64,000 nt of DNA from an uncultured Clostridia bacterium. GTDB lineage: Bacteria > Bacillota > Clostridia > Christensenellales > Borkfalkiaceae. The notes beneath the pieces are model-generated. The model made no database searches, was not told the origin of the DNA, and was given only the letters and a program-made list of their open reading frames with translations. Every line of letters begins with the position of its first letter. Within the stretch, counting starts at the first letter, position 1. The translations under genes and the position numbers were made by a program. Below, in pieces: positions 56,450 to 64,000 of the stretch. The stretch spans positions 324,101 to 388,100 of the forward strand of contig CANRHB010000001.1 of assembly GCA_947630325.1 (NCBI GenBank), given 5' to 3'.

Positions 56450-58066
56450 ATGGTCAAAAATCTTTTCCGCAATCTGCGCGACAACTTCGTCTATCTCTTC
56501 ATCCCGATGGGGATCCTCTATCTCTTTCTGCTTGCCGCCCTCTTCTTCTTTTTCCTCGCCTTTGCAAAGAGCGCGGGGGTGATGCTCGGCGATCTTGCCA
56601 CCCTCATCCATCTTTCCACCGAACAGTCGTCCGCCTCTGTCAACGAGTTTCTCTCCTACTCCTTCGGGCAGTTGAATTGGGACGGGAGCCTCCTCGAAAT
56701 TTTGCGGCAGATCCTCGACACGGAATGGCTCGAACAGACCCTTGTCGGCTTTTTTGCGACCCTCAACGCCTCCACGGAGGGGTTCGAAGAGGAGTTCACG
56801 GCGATCGTAACGACCTTTGCGGGGGAAGTGAAGGCGGGGCTCTCCCTCTTTGCCGTCCTCTTTGCGCTCGGCGTGCTTGCCGCAAGTTATGCGACCCGCT
56901 ATGCCGTGCGCAGACGCTCCGCAAAGCGTTCTCTTCATAAATTCCTCCTCGCGCACACGGTGGTGCCCTTTGTGCAATGGGCGCTTTTGCTCCTCTCCTT
57001 TGCCCTCCTCTTTTTTATCTCCTACTATACCCTCCTCGTCACGGCGGCGGCGATCGTCATTTCGAGCGCGATCTCCCTCCTCTGCTCGTGGGTGATATAC
57101 GGCGGCGGGAAAGTCAAACTGCAACAGGTGATCAACTTCCGCAACATCCTCTCCCACCTCGCCGCGATGGGCATTTTGATCGTGCTCAACGTCGCCGTCT
57201 TTGCGGCGCTCTACTATCTCCAGCCGCTGTTCGCCTTTTTGCTCATTCTGCCCATTGTGCTCTTTTCCCTCGCCGTGGCCGACGTGAACACCGACGCCTA
57301 TGTCCTCTCCCTTCAGCCCAAGCAGGAGACGGCTTGCTTTTTGAAAACGCTCCCCGTGGCGCACAGGGGACTGCACGACGAGACAAAGCCCGAAAACTCG
57401 CTTGCGGCATTCAAAGCGGCGATCGAGGCGGGGTATGCCATCGAGACGGACGTGCACTTCACAAAGGACGGACAGATCGCCGTCTTTCACGACGACAGCT
57501 TGGAGCGCATGACGGGGGACAAGCGGGAACTCAAAGACCTGACCCTCGCCGAACTCAAGCAGCTTCGTCTCGGCGGAACGGAGGAGCGGATCCCCTCCTT
57601 TGAGGAGTTTTTGGAGTTTGTAGGAGGCAAAGTCCCCCTTCTCATCGAGATCAAGGAGATGAAGGGAGTGAAGGGGAAGGAGATTTCCTCCGCCATGCTT
57701 GCGGTGATGAAGAAGATGAACTACCGCGGCGAATATGCGGTGCAATCGTTCGACCCGTTCTATGTAAAGGCGTATAAAAAACTTGCGCCCGAGGTGCCGT
57801 GCGGCATTCTCGCGCAGGCGAAGATGAGCGAAAAGAAGGACAAACTCTCATGGAAGTTCAAGGCGTACCTTCTCTCCCGCATGAAGTTCAACGGGCTTGT
57901 GGAGCCCGACTTTATCAGCTATGGGTTCTGGAAGTTGCCGCAGAGGTGCGTGACGAAGTTCGGGGGGATAAAACTTGCGTGGACGGTGCGCTCCCCCGAG
58001 GACGAGAAACAGGCGCGCAAGTATGTGGATAACATCATCTTTGAGAACTTTTTGGCGGAGAAGTGA
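56450..58066 (+). CDS. Membrane-anchored glycerophosphodiester phosphodiesterase
   Basis: 538 residues. The N-terminal ~290 residues form a membrane domain of six to eight helices (IPMGILYLFLLAALFFFFLA, SLFAVLFALGVLAASYA, ALLLLSFALLFFISYYTLL and others). The C-terminal part is a GDPD TIM barrel: LPVAHRGLHDETKPENSLAAF with the catalytic His-Arg and Glu-Asn-S, IETDVHFTKDGQIAVFHDD with the E-T-D metal ligands and the second catalytic His. Family knowledge: hydrolyses glycerophosphodiesters, possibly from lipoteichoic acid or phospholipid turnover. The barrel lies after the last TM, so its side is uncertain. AGGGA lies 6 bases before ATG 56450. Confidence 0.92.
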   Translation: MVKNLFRNLRDNFVYLFIPMGILYLFLLAALFFFFLAFAKSAGVMLGDLATLIHLSTEQSSASVNEFLSYSFGQLNWDGSLLEILRQILDTEWLEQTLVGFFATLNASTEGFEEEFTAIVTTFAGEVKAGLSLFAVLFALGVLAASYATRYAVRRRSAKRSLHKFLLAHTVVPFVQWALLLLSFALLFFISYYTLLVTAAAIVISSAISLLCSWVIYGGGKVKLQQVINFRNILSHLAAMGILIVLNVAVFAALYYLQPLFAFLLILPIVLFSLAVADVNTDAYVLSLQPKQETACFLKTLPVAHRGLHDETKPENSLAAFKAAIEAGYAIETDVHFTKDGQIAVFHDDSLERMTGDKRELKDLTLAELKQLRLGGTEERIPSFEEFLEFVGGKVPLLIEIKEMKGVKGKEISSAMLAVMKKMNYRGEYAVQSFDPFYVKAYKKLAPEVPCGILAQAKMSEKKDKLSWKFKAYLLSRMKFNGLVEPDFISYGFWKLPQRCVTKFGGIKLAWTVRSPEDEKQARKYVDNIIFENFLAEK

Positions 58067-58079
58067 AGGGACATATTCA

Positions 58080-58480
58080 GAACCCGCCCCACCCCCTTGA
58101 TCCCCCTCCCACGGAGGGGGTAAGAGGAAGACAAAACCCCCTCCTCGGGAGAACCCGCCAACGAAACCCCCTCCATCGGAGGGGGATCAAGGGGGTGGGC
58201 AAACCCTCGTTGCCTGCGTCATTCCGCCCCGCTGTCCCTAATCTGTCATTTCGACCAAGCCGCTATGCGGCGCGTGGAGAAATCTCGCCTTATTATAATG
58301 CGGTTGAGATTTCTCGACTTCGCTCGAAATGACATTTTTAGAAATGCGGTAGAGATTCCTCGACTGCGCTCGACATGACAATTTTCGACGTGCGGGCGGC
58401 TCAGCATGACGCTTTGAAGAGCCTTTTTGACGCCCCTCCCCTACCCCTCCCCCTAAAAGGGGTAGGCCTTGGTCCCTCTC
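58080..58480. repeat. Intergenic repeat cluster before the hydrogenase operon
   Basis: No gene is seen from 58067 to 58684. It holds CACCCCCTTGATCCCCCTCC repeats (58088-58120 and an inverted copy at 58165-58200), one full 91-bp inverted-end element (58244-58334) followed by a second half copy (about 58345-58382), and a CCCCCTAAAAGGGG palindrome (about 58449-58466). Confidence 0.8.
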
Positions 58481-58547
58481 TTTCCTTTTCTGCCCAAATG
58501 CGGGCATTTTTTTCTGCGATTTTTTCTTATATTTTGTAGAAAGTCTC

Positions 58548-58576
58548 TTGAAAAATATTTCAAGCTGTGATATAAT
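58548..58576 (+). promoter_or_regulatory. Promoter of the hydrogenase operon with overlapping palindrome
   Basis: TTGAAA (58548-58553), 17 bases, TATAAT (58571-58576), with TG in the extended -10 place. The -35 box is part of a perfect inverted repeat CTTGAAAAATATTTCAAG (58547-58564), a candidate operator for a redox or energy regulator. It does not match the Rex or FNR spacing I know. Confidence 0.8.
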
Positions 58577-58684
58577 ACATCCGTTAACGCGCGCCGCGCC
58601 GATTTTTCCGTGCTCTCAAGGAGAAAAACCGCGGGGAAAAAACCATTTGGCAGGCGCTCAGGAAGATTATTAGGAGGTTAAAGA

Positions 58685-59179
58685 ATGGAACATTGTGCAG
58701 CGTGCGGGACGCCCGAACAAGCGGCAGCTTTGAAGGCAGTCATCGAAGGATCGCGCTCGACACCGGGATGCCTTATGCACATTCTGCAAGAGGCGCAGGG
58801 AATTTACGGTTTCCTGCCCATCGGAGTGCAAAAGACCATCGCGGAAGGCTTGGGGATCTCCCTCTCGGAGGTGTACGGCGTCGTCACCTTCTACTCGCAG
58901 TTCTCCCTAAAACCCAAGGGAAAACACCGCATCAGCATGTGCCTCGGCACCGCTTGCTATGTGAAGGGTGCGGACAAGGTTTTGGAGGCCATCGAAAAAG
59001 AGATCGGCATCAAGTGCGGCGAATGCACGGAGGACGGGCTGTTCTCCATTGACAGTTGCCGTTGCGTGGGCGCGTGCGGGCTTGCCCCCGTTATGATGGT
59101 GGGCGAAGAGGTGTACGGCCGCCTCACTCCCGACAGCGTAAAGACCATCCTCGAAGGATACAAGAAGGAGGAAGCGTAA
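58685..59179 (+). CDS. NADH-linked [FeFe]-hydrogenase subunit, NuoE-like (thioredoxin-like 2Fe-2S)
   Basis: 164 residues, the NuoE/HndA/HydC type. The N-terminal helices (PEQAAALKAVIEG to GCLMHILQEAQ) are followed by the thioredoxin-like fold with four Cys of the [2Fe-2S] cluster: ISMCLGTACYVKG and SIDSCRCVGACGLAP. It passes electrons between the NADH site and the hydrogenase. AGGAGG lies before ATG 58685. The next gene starts one base after its stop, so translation is coupled. An N-terminal extra CxxC (HCAACG) lies outside the usual cluster. Confidence 0.95.
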   Translation: MEHCAACGTPEQAAALKAVIEGSRSTPGCLMHILQEAQGIYGFLPIGVQKTIAEGLGISLSEVYGVVTFYSQFSLKPKGKHRISMCLGTACYVKGADKVLEAIEKEIGIKCGECTEDGLFSIDSCRCVGACGLAPVMMVGEEVYGRLTPDSVKTILEGYKKEEA

Positions 59180-61126
59180 ATGACAGTACAGGAATTAGAC
59201 GTCATCCGTCAGAAAAAACATGAGCTCATCGAAGTCCGCCGCACCGAGAAAGATCAGAGCGAACATGTCCGCAAGATCATCAAGGAGCAGGGAGACAAAC
59301 TCGCCGAGATAACGGGCTACCGCAAACAGGTGCTCGTGTGCGGCGGTACGGGCTGTACCTCCTCCCACTCCGCAAAAGTCATCGCCCAGCTCGAAGAGTC
59401 CTTCAAAGAGCTCGGCATCGACGACGTTCTCATCGTAAAGACTGGCTGCTTCGGCCTCTGCGCTTTGGGTCCCATCATGATCGTCTATCCCGAGGGCGCC
59501 TTCTATTCGCAGATGACCCCCGAGCACGCCAAGACGGTCGCCGAAAAGCACCTTATAAAGGGCGGCGAGATCGTAAAAGAACTTCTCTACAAGGGCACCG
59601 TGCATGAGGACGGCTCCATCATCCCCTTCGCGGAGACCCCCTTCTATAAAAAGCAAATGCGAATTGCCCTCCGCAACTGCGGCGTGATCGCGGCAGAGGA
59701 CATCGAAGAGGCGATCGCGGCGGGCGACTATCAGGCCATCGAAAAGGTGCTGACAACCATGACCCCCGACGACGTCATCAAGGAAGTGCTCGATTCGGGC
59801 CTCCGCGGAAGAGGCGGCGCAGGCTTCCCCACGGGAAGAAAGTGGATGTTCGCAAAGGCTTCGCAGGGCGACATCAAGTATGTGTGCTGTAACGCCGACG
59901 AGGGCGACCCCGGCGCGTTCATGGACCGCTCCGTTCTCGAAGGCGACCCCCACTGCGTACTCGAAGCGATGACCATCGCGGGCTATGCGATCGGCGCACA
60001 CCAGGGCTACATCTATGTGCGTGCCGAGTACCCCATCGCCGTGGAACGCTTGAAAATCGCCATCAAACAGGCGCATGAATATGGCTTGCTTGGCAAGAAC
60101 ATTTTGGGCCTCGGCTTCGACTTCGACATCGAGATCCGTCTCGGCGCGGGCGCGTTCGTCTGCGGCGAGGAGACCGCTCTTATGACCTCCATCGAAGGCC
60201 ACCGCGGCGAGCCCCGTCCCCGTCCTCCCTTCCCCGCTGTGAAGGGTCTCTTCGAAAAGCCCACCATTTTGAACAACGTGGAGACGTGGGCGAACATCAA
60301 CCCCATCATCATGAAGGGGGCGAAGTGGTACTCCTCCATCGGCACCGAAAAGAGCAAGGGCACCAAGGTGTTCGCGCTCGGCGGCAAGATCACCAACGTC
60401 GGCCTTGTGGAAGTTCCCATGGGCACCACGCTCCGCGAGATCATCGAGGAGATCGGCGGCGGCATTCCCAACGGCAAGAAGTTCAAAGCCGCGCAGACGG
60501 GCGGCCCCTCGGGCGGCTGTATCCCCGCCGAATACATCGACACCCCCATCGACTTCGATAACCTCGTTGCCATCGGTTCCATGATGGGTTCGGGCGGCCT
60601 CATCGTCCTCGACGAGGACACCTGCATGGTGGATATTTCCAAGTTCTACCTCGAATTCACGGCGGACGAGAGCTGCGGCAAGTGCACCCCTTGCAGGATC
60701 GGCACCAAGCGGCTTTTACAGCTCCTTACCAAGATCACCGAGGGCAAGGGCGAACCCGAAGACCTCGTCAAGATCGAAGAACTTGCAGAGCACATGAAGT
60801 CCTCTTCCCTCTGCGCGCTCGGGCAATCCGCTCCCAACCCCATCCTCTCGACGTTGCACCATTTCCGCAACGAGTACGAGGATCATATCAACAACCACCA
60901 CTGCACGGCGGGCGTGTGCAAGGCGCTTTTGTCCTTCTCCATCGACAAAGAGAAGTGCATCGGTTGCGGCATGTGCGCCAAGAACTGCCCGGTAAGTGCG
61001 ATCACGCGGACCGACTATGTGGCGCCCGGACACAAACTTGCGTCGTTTGCCATCGATACGAGCAAGTGCATCAAGTGCGGCGTGTGCCAGAGCAACTGCA
61101 AATTCAAGGCAGTCGAGAGAAAGTGA
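59180..61126 (+). CDS. NADH-linked [FeFe]-hydrogenase subunit, NuoF-like (FMN, NADH binding)
   Basis: 648 residues. Domains in order: a thioredoxin-like 2Fe-2S domain (about 50-130, VLVCGGTGCTSSHSAKV, TGCFGLCALGP), the NuoF core with FMN/NADH site (GLRGRGGAGFPTGRKWMFA, CNADEGDPGAFMDRS, GAGAFVCGEETALMTSIEG), a SLBB domain, the 4Fe-4S motif CGKCTPCRIGTKR, and a C-terminal ferredoxin with two [4Fe-4S] motifs (CIGCGMCAKNCP, CIKCGVCQSNC). This is the HndC/HydB layout of electron-bifurcating hydrogenases, which oxidise NADH and ferredoxin together to make H2 or run in reverse. Overlapping Shine-Dalgarno AAGGAGG before ATG 59180. Confidence 0.96.
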   Translation: MTVQELDVIRQKKHELIEVRRTEKDQSEHVRKIIKEQGDKLAEITGYRKQVLVCGGTGCTSSHSAKVIAQLEESFKELGIDDVLIVKTGCFGLCALGPIMIVYPEGAFYSQMTPEHAKTVAEKHLIKGGEIVKELLYKGTVHEDGSIIPFAETPFYKKQMRIALRNCGVIAAEDIEEAIAAGDYQAIEKVLTTMTPDDVIKEVLDSGLRGRGGAGFPTGRKWMFAKASQGDIKYVCCNADEGDPGAFMDRSVLEGDPHCVLEAMTIAGYAIGAHQGYIYVRAEYPIAVERLKIAIKQAHEYGLLGKNILGLGFDFDIEIRLGAGAFVCGEETALMTSIEGHRGEPRPRPPFPAVKGLFEKPTILNNVETWANINPIIMKGAKWYSSIGTEKSKGTKVFALGGKITNVGLVEVPMGTTLREIIEEIGGGIPNGKKFKAAQTGGPSGGCIPAEYIDTPIDFDNLVAIGSMMGSGGLIVLDEDTCMVDISKFYLEFTADESCGKCTPCRIGTKRLLQLLTKITEGKGEPEDLVKIEELAEHMKSSSLCALGQSAPNPILSTLHHFRNEYEDHINNHHCTAGVCKALLSFSIDKEKCIGCGMCAKNCPVSAITRTDYVAPGHKLASFAIDTSKCIKCGVCQSNCKFKAVERK

Positions 61127-61136
61127 GGTGAAAACA

Positions 61137-62861
61137 ATGGCTAACATGGTAAATTTGAAAATCAACAATATCCCCGTCACCGTCCCCGAGGGTTCCACCA
61201 TTCTCGAGGCGGCGAGGAAGGCGCATATCGAGATCCCCACTTTGTGCTACTTGAAGGATGTAAGTTGCGTCGGTTCCTGCCGTATGTGCCTTGTGGAAGC
61301 GACGGGCGCGCGCGGTCTCGTGGCCGCCTGCGTCTATCCCGTGTCCGAGGGCATGGAAGTCAAGACGAACACCGAAAAGTGCAGAAAGAGCAGAAAGATG
61401 ACCCTCGAACTCATGCTTTCTAAGCACAAGAAGGAGTGCCTTGCGTGCGAACGCGCGGGCAACTGCGAACTGCAACGCCTCTCCACCGAGTACGGGTGCG
61501 ATCCCAACTACTTCGAGGGCGAAACGCTCGACACCCCGCTCGACCTCTCCGCTCCCTATGTGGTGCGCGACAGAGACAAGTGCATCAACTGCAACCGCTG
61601 TGTGGCGGCGTGCAAGAAGCAGGCGGTCGGCGCGATCGGCCCCATCGGCAGAGGATATGCCGTGCATGTGGGGAGCGCGTTTGAGATGTCCCTCATGGAA
61701 TCGGTGTGCGTCGGTTGCGGACAGTGCATCGTGGCCTGCCCCGTTGGCGCTTTGAAGGAGCGGACAACGGTAGACGAAGTTTGGGCGGCGCTTGCCGATC
61801 CCAACAAGAAGGTGGCGTTCTTCACCGCTCCCTCCGTCCGCGCCACCCTCGGCGAGGCGTTCGGCCTTCCCGTGGGCACCAATGTGGAGGGCAAGATGGT
61901 TGCGGCCATCCGCCGTCTCGCACCCGACTTTGTGTTCAATATGGACGTCACCGCCGACCTTACCATCATGGAGGAGGCGAGCGAACTTTTGAACCGCATC
62001 CAGACGGGCAAGCCCATGCCCATGTTCACGAGCTGCTGCCCCGCATGGGTGAAGTTCGTGGAGCAGAAGCACCCCGAGATGATCCCCCACCTTTCCACCT
62101 GCAAATCCCCGCAGGAGATGTTTGGCGGGCTTCTCAAGACCTATTGGTGCGAGAAGAACGGCGTCGATCCCAAGGACCTCTTTGTCGTCTCCGTCATTCC
62201 CTGCACGGCGAAGAAGTACGAATGCCACCGCCCCGAGATGAACGGCGAAGTGGACGCGGCGATCACGACCCGCGAACTTGCGAGAATGCTCAAGACGGCA
62301 GGCATCAAACTTACCGAACTTCCCGAAGAGGAATTCGACGATCCGTTTGCGACCTGCTCGGGCGGCGGCACCATCTTCGGCGCAACGGGCGGCGTGATGG
62401 AAGCGGCGCTCCGCGTGGCGGCAAAGATGCTCGACGGCAAGTTCGAAGTGGTGGACTTCCCCGAAGTGCGCGGCACCTCCCCCATCAAGGAAGCGACCTA
62501 CAACGTGGCGGGTCACACCGTGCGCGTTGCCGTTGCAAGCGGGCTTGCGAATGCAGAGACCATCATCAAACAGCTTGAAAGCGGCGAGAAGGAATATGAT
62601 TTCATCGAGATCATGGCTTGCCCCGGCGGCTGTGTGAACGGCGGCGGCCAGCCCACCCTTCCCGACAGCATCCGCAACACCGAGGACCTCAAATCTCTCC
62701 GCGCGCAGGCTCTCTATACGAGCGACAAAGACAACAAGCTCCGCCGCTCCTCCGACAGCCCCGTGATGGACGTCATCTACAACGAATACTTTGGCGCGCC
62801 CAACAGCCACAAGGCGCACGAAGTGTTGCACACCTCCTACCACGAGGACAAGAGAATTTAA
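61137..62861 (+). CDS. hydA: [FeFe]-hydrogenase catalytic subunit (HydA/HndD)
   Basis: 574 residues. N-terminal [2Fe-2S] ferredoxin (SCVGSCRMCLVEATG), a His-Cys3 4Fe-4S motif region (HKKECLACERAGNCELQ), two [4Fe-4S] motifs (CINCNRCVAACKK, CVGCGQCIVACP), then the H-cluster domain with L1 TSCCPAWVKF, L2 IPCTAKKYE and L3 EIMACPGGCVNGGGQP, and the C-terminal small-subunit-like end (YFGAPNSHKAHEVLHTSYH). L2 has Ile where most sequences have Met (M-P-C). GAGGTG precedes ATG 61137; the gap to the NuoF-like gene is 10 bp. The HydE/F/G maturases are not in the window. Terminator at 62877-62911. Confidence 0.96.
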   Translation: MANMVNLKINNIPVTVPEGSTILEAARKAHIEIPTLCYLKDVSCVGSCRMCLVEATGARGLVAACVYPVSEGMEVKTNTEKCRKSRKMTLELMLSKHKKECLACERAGNCELQRLSTEYGCDPNYFEGETLDTPLDLSAPYVVRDRDKCINCNRCVAACKKQAVGAIGPIGRGYAVHVGSAFEMSLMESVCVGCGQCIVACPVGALKERTTVDEVWAALADPNKKVAFFTAPSVRATLGEAFGLPVGTNVEGKMVAAIRRLAPDFVFNMDVTADLTIMEEASELLNRIQTGKPMPMFTSCCPAWVKFVEQKHPEMIPHLSTCKSPQEMFGGLLKTYWCEKNGVDPKDLFVVSVIPCTAKKYECHRPEMNGEVDAAITTRELARMLKTAGIKLTELPEEEFDDPFATCSGGGTIFGATGGVMEAALRVAAKMLDGKFEVVDFPEVRGTSPIKEATYNVAGHTVRVAVASGLANAETIIKQLESGEKEYDFIEIMACPGGCVNGGGQPTLPDSIRNTEDLKSLRAQALYTSDKDNKLRRSSDSPVMDVIYNEYFGAPNSHKAHEVLHTSYHEDKRI

Positions 62862-62876
62862 CCTCCTTCCGTAATA

Positions 62877-62911
62877 AAAGGACCTGCCCATTTTCGGACA
62901 GGTCTTTTTTA
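62877..62911 (+). terminator. Terminator of the hydrogenase operon
   Basis: GGACCTG, loop, CAGGTC, then TTTTTTATG, 16 bases after the hydA stop. Confidence 0.85.
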
Positions 62912-62925
62912 TGTTGGGTTGATAA

Positions 62926-63174
62926 AGCTGTCCCCCGCGGAGCGGGGGAAAGTACCCGAGCAACGCGAGGGGGAAAGGGGGGGAACAATATTTTACGCAG
63001 AAATAATAAGGTACCCCCCCTCCCCTACCCCTCCCCCGCTGACGCGGGGGAGGGCAAATGAGTGGAACTCCCCCGCTGACGCGGGGGAGAGCGAGAATCT
63101 TGCGGGCGAATTATTAAGCTGTCCCCCGCGAAGCGGGGGAAAGTACCCGAGCAACGCGAGGGGGAAAGGGGGGA
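62926..63174. repeat. GC-rich repeat array left of the second DUF559 gene
   Basis: Two copies of unit A (AGCTGTCCCCCGCG then GAGCGGGGGAAAGTACCCGA, at 62926-62983 and 63117-63173) enclose two copies of unit B (CTCCCCCGCTGACGCGGGGG, at about 63027-63049 and 63068-63090). Each unit is a small inverted repeat. Spacers are not unique, so not CRISPR. Confidence 0.88.
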
Positions 63175-63181
63175 CCTTATT

Positions 63182-63538
63182 TTAACTCGGTAAATTCAAG
63201 TGGTTCCAAATATCTTGGCAAATGCCTTGAAAATTTCGGGCAAAGTCATAATTTGAATACCGAAGAATGGTATAACCGAGACTTTTCAAAAAATCATCTC
63301 TGTTTTTATCATAGAGAAGCGACGGTTCCTCATAGTGCTGTGAGCCGTCCAACTCGACGATCAATTTGTTTGCGGGACAACAAAAATCGACAATATAAGG
63401 TTCGATAATTTTTTGACGATAAAATTTGACAGGTAGCTTGTTGAGGAAATCGTACCATAAACGACGTTCCTCTTTTGTGGAATTGGCACGCATTTCTCTC
63501 GCCCGCGCAAGCAATACGGGGTCATCATGTTGAGACAT
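63182..63538 (-). CDS. DUF559 (Vsr-like endonuclease fold) protein, second copy
   Basis: 118 residues. Motifs in order: AREMRANSTKEERRLWYDFL, LPVKFYRQKIIEPYIVDFCC, LIVELDGSQHYEEPSLLYDK, GYTILRYSNYDFARNFQGIC. It aligns nearly end to end with the gene at 53194-53550. Putative catalytic E-x-D and Q are kept. AAAGGAG before ATG 63538 and its own consensus promoter at 63556-63584. It is embedded between arrays of unit A and unit B repeats. Function of the family is unproven; a link to repair nicks or to the mobility of the flanking repeats is inference. Confidence 0.9.
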   Translation of the reverse strand: MSQHDDPVLLARAREMRANSTKEERRLWYDFLNKLPVKFYRQKIIEPYIVDFCCPANKLIVELDGSQHYEEPSLLYDKNRDDFLKSLGYTILRYSNYDFARNFQGICQDIWNHLNLPS

Positions 63539-63555
63539 ATGTTGCTCCTTTTGGA

Positions 63556-63584
63556 TATTATAGCACGATAAGGAGCGATTTGCA
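63556..63584 (-). promoter_or_regulatory. Promoter of the second DUF559 gene
   Basis: On the minus strand TTGCAA (63579-63584), 17 bases, TATAAT (63556-63561), 18 bases before the ATG region. Confidence 0.85.
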
Positions 63585-63594
63585 AGGAAAATGA

Positions 63595-63930
63595 GGTGCC
63601 CCCTCCCCTACCCCTCCCCCGCTGACGCGGGGGAGGGCGAGAATGTTGTAGCGAGAGAAAAAAAGCTGTCCCCCGCGAAGCGGGGGACAGTACCCGAGCG
63701 AAGCGAGGGGGAAAGGGGGGAACAATATTTTACGCAGAAATAATAAGGTACCCCCCTCCCCTACCCCTCCCCCGCTGACGCGGGGGAGGGCAAGTGAGTG
63801 GAACTCCCCCGCTGACGCGGGGGAGGGCAAGTGAGTGGAACTCCCCCGCTGACGCGGGGGAGGGCGAGAATCTTGCAGGTGAATTATTAAGCTGTCCCCC
63901 GCGGAGCGGGGGAAAGTACCCGAGCGGTGA
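63595..63930. repeat. GC-rich repeat array right of the second DUF559 gene
   Basis: Unit B at about 63617, 63766, 63803 and 63840, unit A at 63663-63720 and a partial copy at 63890-63926. The interval 63719-63800 repeats 62982-63060 almost base for base, showing recent duplication of a composite block. No gene is seen between 63539 and 64000. Confidence 0.88.
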
Positions 63931-63984
63931 ATTATACTAACAAGTGCAACGGGTGGGATAAAAAAAGTAGTTCAAACGGAAGTC

Positions 63985-64000
63985 TGTGATATAATAGAGT
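63985..64000 (+). promoter_or_regulatory. Probable promoter for a gene beyond the window
   Basis: Extended -10 TGATATAAT (63987-63995) at the window end, with a weak -35 region near 63967. The context CTGTGATATAATA resembles that of the hydrogenase promoter. Confidence 0.4.

Overview
The window looks like a chromosomal segment of an anaerobic, uncultured-type Clostridia (Bacillota). Reasons seen in the sequence: textbook sigma-A promoters (TTGACA-17-TATAAT) and AGGAGG-type ribosome binding sites, a CCA-encoding tRNA, an ECF-type BioY, a trimeric electron-bifurcating-type [FeFe]-hydrogenase operon, and gene pairs usual in that class (lepA near hemW, guaA near guaB). Core genes are GC-rich. Intergenic gaps are packed with short palindromic repeats that are not genes.

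Layout. 0.7-11.5 kb: degV, an XRE regulator with a small membrane protein, bioY, then a minus-strand amino-sugar operon (left-handed beta-helix protein, glmM, glmS, CapD/FlaA1-type epimerase/dehydratase), then gdhA. 11.7-15.2 kb: tRNA-Arg(CCT), a 6S-like structured RNA in front of a TM2-domain membrane protein, a DUF2238-like membrane protein and a collagen-like Gly-X-Y protein. 43.6-54 kb: glycosyltransferase, HAD phosphatase, guaA, guaB coupled to a membrane protein of unknown role, a lipoprotein, a papain-fold (YiiX-like) membrane protein, hemW, a DUF559 nuclease-like gene and an alkyltransferase-like gene. 54.4-62.9 kb: lepA, a membrane-anchored glycerophosphodiesterase and the hydrogenase operon (NuoE-like, NuoF-like, HydA). 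63-64 kb: a second DUF559 gene embedded in repeat arrays.

The exceptional part is 15.2-43.6 kb, a visibly AT-richer island bracketed by an identical 69-bp direct repeat (15192-15260 and 43529-43597). It carries an HhH-GPD-fold protein with a frameshifted metallophosphatase, a SLOG protein with a TrkA-N/RyR membrane protein, and a tail-to-tail ~23-kb minus-strand operon. The operon encodes, in order of transcription: a membrane-anchored vWA protein, two full-length paralogous tubulin/FtsZ-like GTPases, a coiled-coil membrane protein, a 2176-residue membrane protein joining a degenerate helicase-like region, a Cys4 motif, a ~340-residue acidic repeat and a C-terminal transglutaminase domain, two further membrane proteins, and a CASTOR/POLLUX-type RCK channel.

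My inference is that this is a single membrane-associated machine: an outward-facing vWA sensor or adhesin, an inner two-component tubulin-like polymer, membrane anchors, a cross-linking or proteolytic effector, and a nucleotide-gated ion channel, with SLOG/RyR proteins as nucleotide-sensing partners. Tubulin-like proteins in operons with vWA proteins have been described before (FtsZ-like families proposed to remodel membranes); I do not recall this particular combination with transglutaminase, helicase-like, CASTOR-like and SLOG/RyR parts. Its function is not established by the sequence alone.
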